Shown piece by piece: positions 16,292 through 25,092 of a stretch of DNA of 64,000 nucleotides. Within the stretch, counting starts at the first letter, position 1. Every line of letters begins with the position of its first letter. The position numbers and the translations under genes were made by a program. Source of the DNA: DASSUW01 sp963759375 (GTDB lineage Bacteria > Actinomycetota > Thermoleophilia > Solirubrobacterales > Solirubrobacteraceae); assembly GCA_963759375.1 (NCBI GenBank), contig CAVWYY010000008.1:1-64000 (forward strand). Reading direction: 5' to 3'. The notes under the pieces were generated by a model. That model worked only from the letters and a program-made list of their open reading frames with translations. It was not told the origin of the DNA and did not search any database.

Positions 16292-17653
16292 GTGCACGAC
16301 GCCTCTCCCACCCCGTTTTGGCTCGATCGCCCGCGTCCGGCCGACGCCGCGCCCCTCGACGGGGCGGCCGACGCCGACCTGGCGATCGTCGGCGGCGGCT
16401 TCACGGGCTTGTGGGCTGCGCTGCTGGCCAAGCGCGAGCAGCCCGAGCGCGAGGTCGTGGTCCTGGAGGCCGAGACCGCGGGCTGGGGCGCGAGCGGGCG
16501 CAATGGCGGGTTCGTCGACGCCTCGCTGACCCACGGGCTCCCGAACGGCGCCTCGCGCTTCGCGCGCGAGCTGGAGGCGCTGGACGCCGCCGGCCGGGAG
16601 AACCTCGCCGAGCTCAAGGCCGACCTCGAGCGCCATCGCATCGACGCGGCGCTCGAGGAGCACGGCCTGCTGTCGGTCGCGACCCAGCCGCACGAGCTGG
16701 CCGACATGGGCGAGGAGGCGGCGCTGCTGCGGCGCTTCGGGTGGGACGCCGAGGTGCTCGACCGCGACGCCGTCCGCGCGGCGGTGGCCTCGCCGACGTA
16801 CCTGGGTGCCGTCCTGCAGCGCACCGGCGTCGCTCTCGTCGACCCCGGGGCGCTCGCGCTCGGCCTGCGGCGCGCGGCGCTCGCCCTCGGCGTGCGGCTG
16901 TACGAGCGCACGCCGGTCACGCGTGCGGCACCCGGAGAGCTGACGACCCCCGGCGGGATGGTGCGCGCCCGCCGGATCCTGCTCGCCACCGGCGCCTACC
17001 GCCCGCTCACGCGCGCGATCCGGCGGCTCGTGGCGCCGGTCTACGACTACGCGCTGGTCACCGAGCCGCTGACCGCCGCACAGCGCGGCGAGATCGGCTG
17101 GGAGGGCCGGCAGGGCATCGCCGACCGCGGCAACCGCTTCCACTACTACCGCCTCACCCCGGACGACCGGGTGCTGTTCGGCGGCTACGAGGCGCTGTAC
17201 CACTTCGGCAACCGGGTCGGGCCTGAGCTCGACCGTGATCCGCGGACGTTCGCGCTGCTGCACGAGCACCTGCTGGCCACGTTCCCGGCGCTCGAGGGCA
17301 TCGGCATCACGCACGCCTGGGGCGGCCCGATCGACACCTGCAGCCGCTTCTGCGTGACCTTCGGCCGCGCGCTCGGGGGCACGGCGGTGTACGCGGTCGG
17401 CTACACCGGCCTGGGCGTCGCGGCCACGCGCTGGGGCGCCCGCACGGCACTCGACCTGCTCGACGGCGCCGAAACGCCGCGCACGCGGCTCGAGCTGGTG
17501 CGCAAGCGGCCGCTGCCGTTCCCGCCCGAGCCGGCCCGCTGGGCGGTGATCCAGGCGACCAAGCGTGCGCTGGCGCACGCCGACGAGCACGGCGGGCGCC
17601 GCGGCCCGTGGCTACGCCTGCTGGACCGGCTGGGGCTTGGCTTCGACACGTGA
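16292..17653 (+). CDS. FAD-dependent DAO-family oxidoreductase, PuuB-like
   Basis: The GTG start at 16292 gives 453 residues. The Rossmann FAD motif is DLAIVGGGFTGLWAALLAKRE, followed by GWGASGRNGGFVDAS, the GASGRNGG element typical of gamma-glutamylputrescine oxidase and related amine oxidases. The C-terminal FAD contact is VYAVGYTGLGVAATRWGA. The reaction is expected to be oxidative deamination of an amine or gamma-glutamylated amine with oxygen or a quinone as acceptor. The other genes for a gamma-glutamyl-amine route lie at 22.6-31.7 kb, so this could be one of its oxidases. The 3' end overlaps the HD-GYP gene by 42 bp. Confidence 0.75.
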   Translation: MHDASPTPFWLDRPRPADAAPLDGAADADLAIVGGGFTGLWAALLAKREQPEREVVVLEAETAGWGASGRNGGFVDASLTHGLPNGASRFARELEALDAAGRENLAELKADLERHRIDAALEEHGLLSVATQPHELADMGEEAALLRRFGWDAEVLDRDAVRAAVASPTYLGAVLQRTGVALVDPGALALGLRRAALALGVRLYERTPVTRAAPGELTTPGGMVRARRILLATGAYRPLTRAIRRLVAPVYDYALVTEPLTAAQRGEIGWEGRQGIADRGNRFHYYRLTPDDRVLFGGYEALYHFGNRVGPELDRDPRTFALLHEHLLATFPALEGIGITHAWGGPIDTCSRFCVTFGRALGGTAVYAVGYTGLGVAATRWGARTALDLLDGAETPRTRLELVRKRPLPFPPEPARWAVIQATKRALAHADEHGGRRGPWLRLLDRLGLGFDT

Positions 17654-19054
17654 CGGGGCGGCCGGCTCGCTGATGCTCAGCTGCCAGTCCGGCTGATCAC
17701 GTGTCACCACCGCGACGAGCGCAGTGACGACGTCGGGCGCGAACTGCGTCCCGGAGTTCTTGTGCAGCTCGCCGATCGCCACCTCGAGCGGCAGCGCCTT
17801 GCGGTACGAGCGGTCGGTCGTCATCGCGTTGAACGCGTCGCAGGCCGAGATGATCCGGGCGGCGACCGGGATCGCCTCGCCGACCAGCCCGTCGGGGTAG
17901 CCGCCGCCGTCCCAGCGCTCGTGCGAGGCCCGCACGACCACGCCGACGCTGGAGAGCAGGCCGCCGACCTGCTGGAGCATGCGCTCGCCCTCGACCGTGT
18001 GCGTCTTCATGATCGCCCACTCGTCGTCGTCGAGCGGACCCGGCTTGTTGATGATCTCGTCGGGGACCGCGATCTTCCCGATGTCGTGCAGCAGCGCGCC
18101 CATCTCGGTCGCGCGCAGCGTGTCCTCGTCGACGCCCATCTCCTCGGCGACCTGGACCGACAGCTCGACGACGTCCTCGGTGTGGTGGCCGGTGTACTCG
18201 TCGTCGTCCTCGAGCAGGTCGCGCAGCAGCAGCGCGGTCCCGCGGTACGCGCGGCCGAGCTCGAGACTGTGCTGGATGCGCCCCTCGCGCTCGCTCTCGA
18301 AGCCCCGGAGCATCGGCAGCAGGGCGAGCACCAGCAGCGCGCCGAGCGGCTGGTCGGCCGCGGCGAGGGCGGCGAGCAGTCCGATCGGGGTCAGCAGGGC
18401 GTCGACACGCTGGCCGATGCGCACCTCGCGCAGCGCGTCGGCGAGGCTCAGCCCGTAGACGAGCCGGCCCCGCAGCGCGTACATCGCTGCGTCGACCGCC
18501 ATCTGTGCGCCGAACGCGAGGACGTACACGGGCAGGTGGTCCCAGTCCGGGATCTGCGCGCCGAACGCCACGATCACCAGCGCGGGCGCGAGCGCGTACG
18601 CCCCGTTGGCCGGGGCGGACAGCACGCGCGCCGGCGCCAGCTGACGGGCGCGGACGTCCCAGGCGGCGGACGCGACGTTCGCGAACGCCACCAGCAGCGG
18701 CACGTACGGCGTGGGCAGGAGCAGCAGCATCGGAACGAACACGAGCTGCGTCGGGATCGCGTAGCCGGCCCCGGCCGTGAACTCGATCCGCCCCGCGACC
18801 GCGATCGCGGCCACGAACGCCACGGCGACCGGCCACGAGAGCTCGCGCGCGGGCGCCGTGTACAGCGCCAGGGCGAGCGCGGCCGCCAGGAACCCGACGG
18901 TGAGCACGATCGTGTCGATCAGCTCGCGGCGGTCGAGCGTGCGCTGCCGGCGCTCGAGGGACTCCTCGATGCGCCGCTCTGTGGCGGCGTCCATTGACGG
19001 TGTCGTGCTGGCGGACATGAGTGATCGAGCGTCAGTAGACGCCTGTTTGATCAT
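17612..19054 (-). CDS. HD-GYP domain protein with N-terminal membrane region
   Basis: The start at 19054 is supported by a GGGAGG ribosome-binding site six bases upstream. About 480 residues: a cytoplasmic N-terminus, seven or so hydrophobic helices (about residues 45-250; MASE-like sensor), then an HD-GYP domain. Catalytic motifs are complete: GHHTEDVVEL, LLHDIGKIAVPDEIINKPG, and the GYP loop ASHERWDGGGYPDGL. HD-GYP proteins hydrolyse cyclic di-GMP to pGpG or GMP, so this is likely a membrane signal sensor lowering c-di-GMP. The signal sensed is unknown. The C-terminal coding end overlaps the opposing flavoprotein gene. Confidence 0.85.
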   Translation of the reverse strand: MIKQASTDARSLMSASTTPSMDAATERRIEESLERRQRTLDRRELIDTIVLTVGFLAAALALALYTAPARELSWPVAVAFVAAIAVAGRIEFTAGAGYAIPTQLVFVPMLLLLPTPYVPLLVAFANVASAAWDVRARQLAPARVLSAPANGAYALAPALVIVAFGAQIPDWDHLPVYVLAFGAQMAVDAAMYALRGRLVYGLSLADALREVRIGQRVDALLTPIGLLAALAAADQPLGALLVLALLPMLRGFESEREGRIQHSLELGRAYRGTALLLRDLLEDDDEYTGHHTEDVVELSVQVAEEMGVDEDTLRATEMGALLHDIGKIAVPDEIINKPGPLDDDEWAIMKTHTVEGERMLQQVGGLLSSVGVVVRASHERWDGGGYPDGLVGEAIPVAARIISACDAFNAMTTDRSYRKALPLEVAIGELHKNSGTQFAPDVVTALVAVVTRDQPDWQLSISEPAAPSRVEAKPQPVQQA

Positions 19055-19113
19055 GTCGGCCTCCCAACGCGCCGACTTTAGGAGCAGGCAAGCCAATGGA
19101 GGGCACGTCTCAC

Positions 19114-19743
19114 ATGAATGGACTCATCCGCCGCGTCACCCTCGCGGCAGTCGCCGCTTCGGTGGCGGCGATGGCGTTCGCGTCGACCGCGAGCGCCGGC
19201 ATCCTCACCGCATCCGCCAAGGACTGCGGTGACGAGACCCTGTCCCAGCCGTTCCTCGGCTTCGGCGACAAGGCGCAGTACAAGAAGGTCAAGGGCGGCG
19301 ACTTCGAGGGCGCCCTCACGGATTGGTCGCTGATCGGCCGGGCGAAGGTCGTGTCCGGCAACGAGCCGTGGAAGGTCGGCGGCTCGGGTCACGGCAAGTC
19401 GCTCCTGCTGCCGCAGGGCAGCAGCGTCATCACCCCGGCCTCGTGCGTGGGGCTCAAGGAGCCGACGCTGCGCTTCTTCGCCAAGCGCAACAGCGGCCTC
19501 CTCGGCATCTCGACGCTTGCCGTCTCGGTCTACGTGAAGACCTCGCTCGGCCTCGTCGTGCCGGTGCCGGTGGGCGTGGTGCTCAACAACGGCCAGTGGA
19601 AGGCGACTCCGGCGATGCTGATCGTCGCCAACCTGCTGCCGCTGCTCCCGGGCGACCGCACCCCGGTGGCGTTCCAGTTCACGCCGGTGCTCGGCGACTG
19701 GCAGATCGACGACGTTTACGTCGATCCGATGCGGTTTAGGTAA
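19114..19743 (+). CDS. Secreted beta-sandwich-like protein, unknown function
   Basis: The ATG at 19114 has GGAGGG ten bases upstream; an in-frame ATG at 19096 is an alternative. A signal peptide (MNGLIRRVTLAAVAASVAAMAF, cleaved after ASA) is followed by about 180 residues with two cysteines (KDCGDE and ASCVGL) that could form a disulfide. The pattern GDFEGALTDWSLIGRAKV and then FFAKRNSG resembles carbohydrate-binding jelly-roll modules, but I cannot assign a family with certainty. It is expected in the wall or medium. A hairpin follows directly. Confidence 0.65.
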   Translation: MNGLIRRVTLAAVAASVAAMAFASTASAGILTASAKDCGDETLSQPFLGFGDKAQYKKVKGGDFEGALTDWSLIGRAKVVSGNEPWKVGGSGHGKSLLLPQGSSVITPASCVGLKEPTLRFFAKRNSGLLGISTLAVSVYVKTSLGLVVPVPVGVVLNNGQWKATPAMLIVANLLPLLPGDRTPVAFQFTPVLGDWQIDDVYVDPMRFR

Positions 19744-19751
19744 TCAAGGCG

Positions 19752-19775
19752 CTCACCCGAGCTCGCGAGGGTGAG
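19752..19775. terminator. Hairpin between convergent genes
   Basis: CTCACCC at 19752-19758 pairs with GGGTGAG at 19769-19775 around a 10-base loop. It starts nine bases after one stop codon and ends 19 bases before the opposing one. There is no T-run, which is common for terminators in high-G+C actinobacteria. The symmetry would let it act in both directions. Confidence 0.5.
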
Positions 19776-19793
19776 TAAGCCGCACAGGTTGTC

Positions 19794-20168
19794 TCAGCGT
19801 GCGCGGAGCTTCCGGCTCCGCGTACGCTCCTCCTGCTTCTCCACCACGTTGGCGATCAGGCGGAGGATCTCGGTCGGGCCCGTCGCACGGACGGTGCCGG
19901 ACTCGAACGCCTCGCGCCAGTGGCGGATCGACCCCTCGCGGGCCAGCTCGTTGAAGTGCGAGCGCGGCACCGAGAGGCGGACCTTGGCGTCGGAGGCGAT
20001 GTCGCGGGTGATCTTCGGCCCCGGGACCTCGACGCGGAAGAGCTGGATGTCACCGCGGCCGCGCAGCTCGAGCTCCATGACGAGCTTGAGCTTGGTGAGC
20101 GCCGGAACCTCCTTCTGGAAGTTCGCGATGCCCTCCTCGATCAGGGCCTTGGTGTCCGCGGTCGACAT
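19794..20168 (-). CDS. SCP2-like domain protein
   Basis: The 124-residue protein contains a single alpha/beta module with the pattern LKLVMELELRGRGDIQLFRVEVPGP, then an acidic/polar stretch and the helix GPTEILRLIANVVEKQEE. Layout and length resemble SCP2 sterol-carrier-like domains that bind lipids or act as accessory domains, but the match is moderate. There is no signal peptide. It starts 15 bp downstream of the stop of the GcvT-fused flavoprotein on the same strand, so the two are probably co-transcribed. Confidence 0.5.
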   Translation of the reverse strand: MSTADTKALIEEGIANFQKEVPALTKLKLVMELELRGRGDIQLFRVEVPGPKITRDIASDAKVRLSVPRSHFNELAREGSIRHWREAFESGTVRATGPTEILRLIANVVEKQEERTRSRKLRAR

Positions 20169-20182
20169 GTATCAAGATGTTA

Positions 20183-22607
20183 CTAACGGATCCTGAGCCC
20201 CTCGGGATCCCACAACGGCTCGCGCGCCACCTCGCCGTCGACCCACTCGCCGAAGATCTCGACCGCGACCTCGGTGCCCGGTTCGGCGTGCTCAGACGGC
20301 AGATAGGCGTAGGCGATCGACCGCTCGACCGAGTAGCCGTAGCCGCCGCTGGTGACGCGGCCGGCGATGTCGCCGCCCACCCGCACGGGCTCGTTCGCGA
20401 GCGCCACCGAGCGTGGGTCGGCGAGCACCAGGCAGCACAGCCGGCGCGCCGGTGAGTCGTCGAGCCGCGTCGCGCCCCAGGAAGTCCTTGTCCGACCGCA
20501 CGGCGAAACCGACGCCGCCCTCGTACGGCGAGTCGTCGGGCGTGATGTCGGCGCCCCACACGCGGTAGCCCTTCTCCAGCCGCAGCGAGTCGATCGCCCG
20601 GTAGCCGGCGGCGGCCAGGCCCTGCGGCTGCCCCGCCTCCCACAGCGTCCGCCACAGCGCGCCGCCGTACTCCATCGGGCAGTAGAGCTCCCAGCCCATC
20701 TCCCCCACGTAGGTGACCCGCAGCGCCCGGACCGGCACGTCGCCGACCGCGAGGTTGCTCCAGCGCATGTAGCCGAACGACAGGTCGTCGGCGCAGACGG
20801 CGGACAGGACGTCGAGCGCCCGGGGCCCCCACAGGCCGGCGCACGCCCAGCGCGACGTGACGTCCTCGACCAGCACGTCATCCCCGGCGTGCGAGCGGAT
20901 CCAGCTCAGGTCGTGACGGCCGAACGCGGTGCCGGTGACGATCCCGAAGCGATCCTCGGCGAGCCGCGACACCGTGAAGTCGCACTCGATGCCGCCGCGC
21001 GAGTTGAGCATCTGCGTGTAGGTGATCCGCCCGACCTCGCGGGCCACGCGGTTGTCGCACAGGCGTTCCAGCAGGTCGGCGGCGCCCGGTCCGCTGACCT
21101 CGATCTTCGCGAACGACGTCTCGTCGAACAGCGCCGCCGCCTCCCGGCAGGCCGTGTGCTCGGCGCCGATCGCCGGCGACCAGTGCATGCCCGCCCAGCC
21201 GCGCGGCCGCAGCCCCTCGTCGCCGGCGGCCTCGTTGGCCGCGTACCAGTTCACGCGCTCCCAGCCCGACTTCTCGCCGAACACGGCGCCGTGCTCGCGA
21301 TGCCAGTCGTAGGACGGCGAGACCCGCAGCGGACGCCCGGCCTCCCGCTCGTGGTTGGGGTACTTGATGTCGTAGTAGGTCTCATAGACCTCGCGCACGC
21401 GCTTGAGCGTGTAACCCGGTGAGCGGTAGTGGGCGCCGAAGCGGCGCACGTCCATCGCCCACAGGTCGAGCTCCGGCTCGCCGCCCGCGATCCACTCGGC
21501 CATGACCTTGCCGATGCCGCCCGCGCCCGCCAGGCCGTGCGCGCAGAACCCGGCGGCGACGAACAGCCCGCGCACCTCGGTCTCGCCGAGGCAGAACTCG
21601 CCGTCGGGCGTGAACGCCTCCGGGCCGTTGATCAGCCGCGTGACGCGTGCCTCTTCCAGCGCCGGCACCCGCATCCGCGCGTAGCCGACGATCTCCTCGA
21701 AGCGGTCCCAGTCCTCCTCCAGCAGGCGGCCGTTGAAGTCGGCCGGGATGTCGTCGAGCCCGCGGCCGCCGTCGCGCAGCGCCCACGGGGCGCTGGCCCG
21801 CTCGTAGCCGCCCCACACCAGCCCGCCGCCCTCCTCGCGGAAGTAGACGAGGTGGTCGGGGTCGCGCATCGTCGCGATGTGGCCGTCGCGCTCGCGGAAC
21901 GGCTGGGTCACGACGTACTCGTGCGCCATCGGCACGATCGGAATGCGCACGCCGGCCAGCCGGCCGATCTCGGCCGCGAACATCCCGCCGGCGTTCACGA
22001 CGATCTCGCACTCGATGTCGCCGTGCTCGGTGCGCACGCCGGTGACCGCCCCGCGCTCGACGTCGATCCCGGTGACGCGGGTGTTGGTGAAGATCCGGCA
22101 GCCGCCCTGGCGTGCCCCGTCGGCGAGCGCGTAGGTGAGCTGGCTGGGATCGAGGTAGCCGTCGGTCGGCAGCCACGAGGCGCCGATCACCTCGTCGGTG
22201 ACCATCGGCGGGAAGCGCTCCTGCGCCTCCTCGGCGGAGATCAGCTCGAGCGGCAGGCCGAACGTCTTCGCCCACCCGGCCTGGCGCCGCGTCTCCTCCC
22301 AGCGCTCGGGGGTGCAGGCCAGCCGGATCCCGCCGCACTCGATCCATCCCGGGTCGAACTCGCCGCCGCCCAGCCGCCGGTAGAGCTCGACCGAGTACAT
22401 CATCATCTTGGTCAGCGACACCGACGACCGCAGCTGCCCCACGAGCCCCGCGGAGTGGAACGTCGACCCGCTCGTGAGCTCGCGCCGGTCGAGCAGCACC
22501 ACGTCCTTGAAGCCGAGCTCGGCGAGGTGGAAGGCGATCGACGTGCCGGCCACCCCGCCCCCGACGATCACGCAGCGCGCTCGGTCCGGTGGCGACTGAC
22601 GTGGCAC
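20183..22607 (-). CDS. FAD-dependent dehydrogenase fused to GcvT domain (dimethylglycine/sarcosine dehydrogenase-like); apparent frameshift
   Basis: The GTG start at 22607 leads into CVIVGGGVAGTSIAFHLAELG, a Rossmann FAD motif, and ELTSGSTFHSAGLVGQ, where a histidine sits at the position that covalently binds FAD in dimethylglycine dehydrogenase. A linker ends near residue 390. The C-terminal half is an aminomethyltransferase (GcvT) fold with LFDETSFAKIEVSGPGA and GPRALDVLSAV, expected to bind tetrahydrofolate and capture formaldehyde. The frame breaks near 20466: one extra base after FLGRDA, after which LDDSPARRLCCLVLADPR and VTSGGYGYSVERSIAYAYLP continue to the stop. The corrected length is 807 residues, normal for the family. 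The likely role is oxidative demethylation of an N-methyl amine. Divergent from the GntR regulator. Confidence 0.75.
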
Positions 22608-22656
22608 GGCGCACAGCTTGCCGGAAATGGGCCGCGCCCGATACCTTCCATCGGCG

Positions 22657-23373
22657 ATGCAGGCTCCCTCACCTGCTGTGGCGGCCGTGTTCGACCCGGT
22701 GCAGACTGCGACGACCCTCGAGGAGACGGTCGAGCGTCTGGGCACCGCGATCCGTCTCGGCCTGCTCGGCCCCGGCGACCGGCTCCCGCCCGAGCGCGAC
22801 CTCGCGGACCAGTTCGGGATCGCGCGCTCGACGCTGCGCCAGGCGCTCACGTCGCTCACCGAGAGCGGTCACCTGATCGCGCTGCGCGGCCGCGGCGGCG
22901 GCACCTTCGTCTCCGACGCCCCGCCGCTGGCCGAGAGCAGCCCTGCCGACCTCAGCGAGGGCCACTGGCGCGACGTCCTCGACGAGCGGATCGCGGTCGA
23001 GGTCGGGACCGTCGTGCTGGCGGCCGAGCGCGCGACCGCCGAGGACGTCCTCCGGCTGCAGGGGCACGTCGAGACGATGCGCGGCGTGTGCGAGGACTTC
23101 GCGGCCTACCGGCGCGCCGACGTGTTCTTCCACCTCGGCATCGCCGAGACCGCCGGATCCGGGCGCCTGCTCGCCGCGATGACCGATCTGCAGGGCCAGA
23201 TGAGCGAGCTGATCGGTCACATCGCGCACCCCGGTCCGGTGCTCCTCCGTTCGAACGAGCAGCACGCGGAGATCGTGGCGGCGCTCGAGCGCCACGACGG
23301 CTGGGCCGCCGCGCAGACCGTGCGTGAGCACCTCAAGGGCACCGAGCAGGTCCTCGTGGGCCTGATGCCCTGA
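22657..23373 (+). CDS. GntR/FadR-type transcriptional regulator
   Basis: The 238-residue protein has a winged helix-turn-helix (PGDRLPPERDLADQFGIARSTLRQALTSLTESG, about residues 45-85) and an all-helical FCD effector domain with RADVFFHLGIAETAGS and NEQHAEIVAALERHD. The Asp, two or three His and the ligand pocket suggest binding of a small acid or amine metabolite. It is the first gene of a tightly packed run that continues with the PuuD-like, flavoprotein, kinase and glutamine-synthetase-like genes (gaps of 1 bp to overlaps), and lies 49 bp from the divergent dehydrogenase. It probably controls both. Confidence 0.85.
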   Translation: MQAPSPAVAAVFDPVQTATTLEETVERLGTAIRLGLLGPGDRLPPERDLADQFGIARSTLRQALTSLTESGHLIALRGRGGGTFVSDAPPLAESSPADLSEGHWRDVLDERIAVEVGTVVLAAERATAEDVLRLQGHVETMRGVCEDFAAYRRADVFFHLGIAETAGSGRLLAAMTDLQGQMSELIGHIAHPGPVLLRSNEQHAEIVAALERHDGWAAAQTVREHLKGTEQVLVGLMP

Positions 23374-23374
23374 G

Positions 23375-24100
23375 TTGCCCGACCGCCCGGTGATCGGGGT
23401 CTGCACCGCGCTCGAGCAGGCGCGCTTCGGCGTCTGGGACGGGATCGACACCGTGCTGCTCGACCGCCAGTACGTCGACGCCGTGCAGCGCGCGGGCGGC
23501 ATCGCGCTGATGCTGCCGCCCGACGCCGCGCTGGCCGGCGACCCCGACGCGCTGCTCGAACGGCTCGACGGCCTGATCCTCGCCGGCGGGCGCGACGTCG
23601 ACCCGGCGGCCTACGGCGCCGAGCCCCACCCGCGGACCGATCCGCCGCGCAGCGAGCGCGACGAGTTCGAGATCGCGCTCGCCCGCCGCGCGATGGAGCG
23701 CGACCTGCCGCTGCTCGGCATCTGCCGCGGCATGCAGGTGATGAACGTGGCGCGCGGCGGCACGCTGGTCCAGGACCTGCCCGAGCACGTCGGCCACGAG
23801 AACCACCGCCGGTCGCTCGGCACGTTCGAGGGCAACGACCATCCAGTGCGCCTCGGCGAGCAGTCGCTGGCGGCAGCCGCCGCGGGCGAGACCGAGCACG
23901 CCACGCTCTCGCACCACCACCAGGGCGTCGACCGCGTCGGCGAAGGGCTCGAGATCACCGGCTGGTCCGACGACGACGAGGTGCCCGAGGCGCTCGAGGA
24001 CCGCCGGCTGCGGTTCGCGCTCGGAGTCCAGTGGCACCCGGAGGCGGACCCGGGCTCGAACGTCATCGCGGCGCTGGTCGAGGCGGCACGGCGACGATGA
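23375..24100 (+). CDS. Class I glutamine amidotransferase-like gamma-glutamyl hydrolase (PuuD-like)
   Basis: The TTG start follows the regulator's stop by one base. The 241-residue alpha/beta hydrolase has the nucleophile elbow LLGICRGMQVMN and the His-Glu pair in GVQWHPEAD, completing the Cys-His-Glu triad. The peptidase C26 pattern (LDGLILAGGRDVDPAAYG) fits gamma-glutamyl-gamma-aminobutyrate hydrolase rather than a synthetase subunit. It would release glutamate from the oxidised gamma-glutamyl intermediate in the last step of the pathway. It overlaps the next gene by ATGA. Confidence 0.85.
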   Translation: MPDRPVIGVCTALEQARFGVWDGIDTVLLDRQYVDAVQRAGGIALMLPPDAALAGDPDALLERLDGLILAGGRDVDPAAYGAEPHPRTDPPRSERDEFEIALARRAMERDLPLLGICRGMQVMNVARGGTLVQDLPEHVGHENHRRSLGTFEGNDHPVRLGEQSLAAAAAGETEHATLSHHHQGVDRVGEGLEITGWSDDDEVPEALEDRRLRFALGVQWHPEADPGSNVIAALVEAARRR

Positions 24101-25092
24101 GCGACGTCGCGGTCATCGGCGGCGGGGTCGTCGGGACCGCGGTGACGCTGGCGCTCGCGCGCCGCGGCGTCGACACGGTGCTGCTCGAGGCGCGCGACGA
24201 GCTCGCCGGCGCGGCAAGCGGCAGCAACTCGGGGATCCTGCACACGGGCTTCGACTCGACGATGGACGACGTCGAGACAGCGCTGATCCTGCGCTCCGCG
24301 GAGCTGCGCGACGCCGTGATCGACACGCTCGGCATCCCGGTCCGGCGCTGCGGGGCGCTGGTGCGCGGCATCGAGGCGACCAACGGCGTCCCGGCCATCC
24401 GCCACGCCGACGGCACGCTGGAGATCCCCGGCGAGGCGATCACCGACCCGGTCCGCTACACGTACGCGCTGGCCGGCGCGGCCACCGCCCACGGCGCCGA
24501 GATCCGCACCGGCGCGCGCGTGACCGGCCGCGACGACATCCCCGCCCCGCTGACCGTCAACTGCGCCGGGCTGTACGCCGACGAGGTCGCCCGCCTGTTC
24601 GGCGACGACTCGTTCGAGATCTATCCCCGCAAGGGCGAGTTCTTCGTGTTCGACGGCATCGACCTCGAGCGGATCCTGCTGCCGACGCCCACCAAGCGCA
24701 CGAAAGGAGTGCTGGTGTTCCCGACGCTCGACGGCAAGGTCGTCGCCGGGCCCACGGCGGTCGACCTGGAGGACAAGGAGGACTGGTCGGTCCGGCCGGA
24801 GGCGCTCGACGAGGTGCGCGCGAAGGCGGCCGAGCTGCTGCCCGCGATCGCCGACGCGGAGCCGATCGGCTCGTGGGCCGGCCTGCGCCCCGCCGGCCGC
24901 GACTGCAACTACGTGATCGGGCGCGCCACGCCCGAGCTCGTCAACGTCGCGGCGATCCGTTCGACCGGGCTCACGGCGTCGCTCGGCATCGCCGAGCACG
25001 TGGCCGAGCTGATCGCGCCCGGCGTGCCCGAGGCGCCGCTCGAGCCGGTCGAGATCCCGCCGACGAGGGAGCCGTGGTGGCGCCGCTCCTGA
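24097..25092 (+). CDS. FAD-dependent oxidoreductase, GlpA / L-2-hydroxyglutarate-oxidase-like
   Basis: The 331-residue DAO-family flavoprotein has MSDVAVIGGGVVGTAVTLAL at its N-terminus and AAGAASGSNSGILHTGFD-like GSNSGxLHxG, which marks the glycerol-3-phosphate dehydrogenase A / L-2-hydroxyglutarate oxidase branch. The C-terminal contact is GLRPAGRDCNYVIG. It is followed by, and overlaps by 16 bp, a glycerol-kinase-like FGGY gene, so kinase and dehydrogenase may act in sequence on a polyol. Within a gamma-glutamylation cluster, oxidation of a gamma-glutamyl-aminoalcohol is an alternative role. It lacks the C-terminal extension of full GlpA. Confidence 0.7.
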   Translation: MSDVAVIGGGVVGTAVTLALARRGVDTVLLEARDELAGAASGSNSGILHTGFDSTMDDVETALILRSAELRDAVIDTLGIPVRRCGALVRGIEATNGVPAIRHADGTLEIPGEAITDPVRYTYALAGAATAHGAEIRTGARVTGRDDIPAPLTVNCAGLYADEVARLFGDDSFEIYPRKGEFFVFDGIDLERILLPTPTKRTKGVLVFPTLDGKVVAGPTAVDLEDKEDWSVRPEALDEVRAKAAELLPAIADAEPIGSWAGLRPAGRDCNYVIGRATPELVNVAAIRSTGLTASLGIAEHVAELIAPGVPEAPLEPVEIPPTREPWWRRS

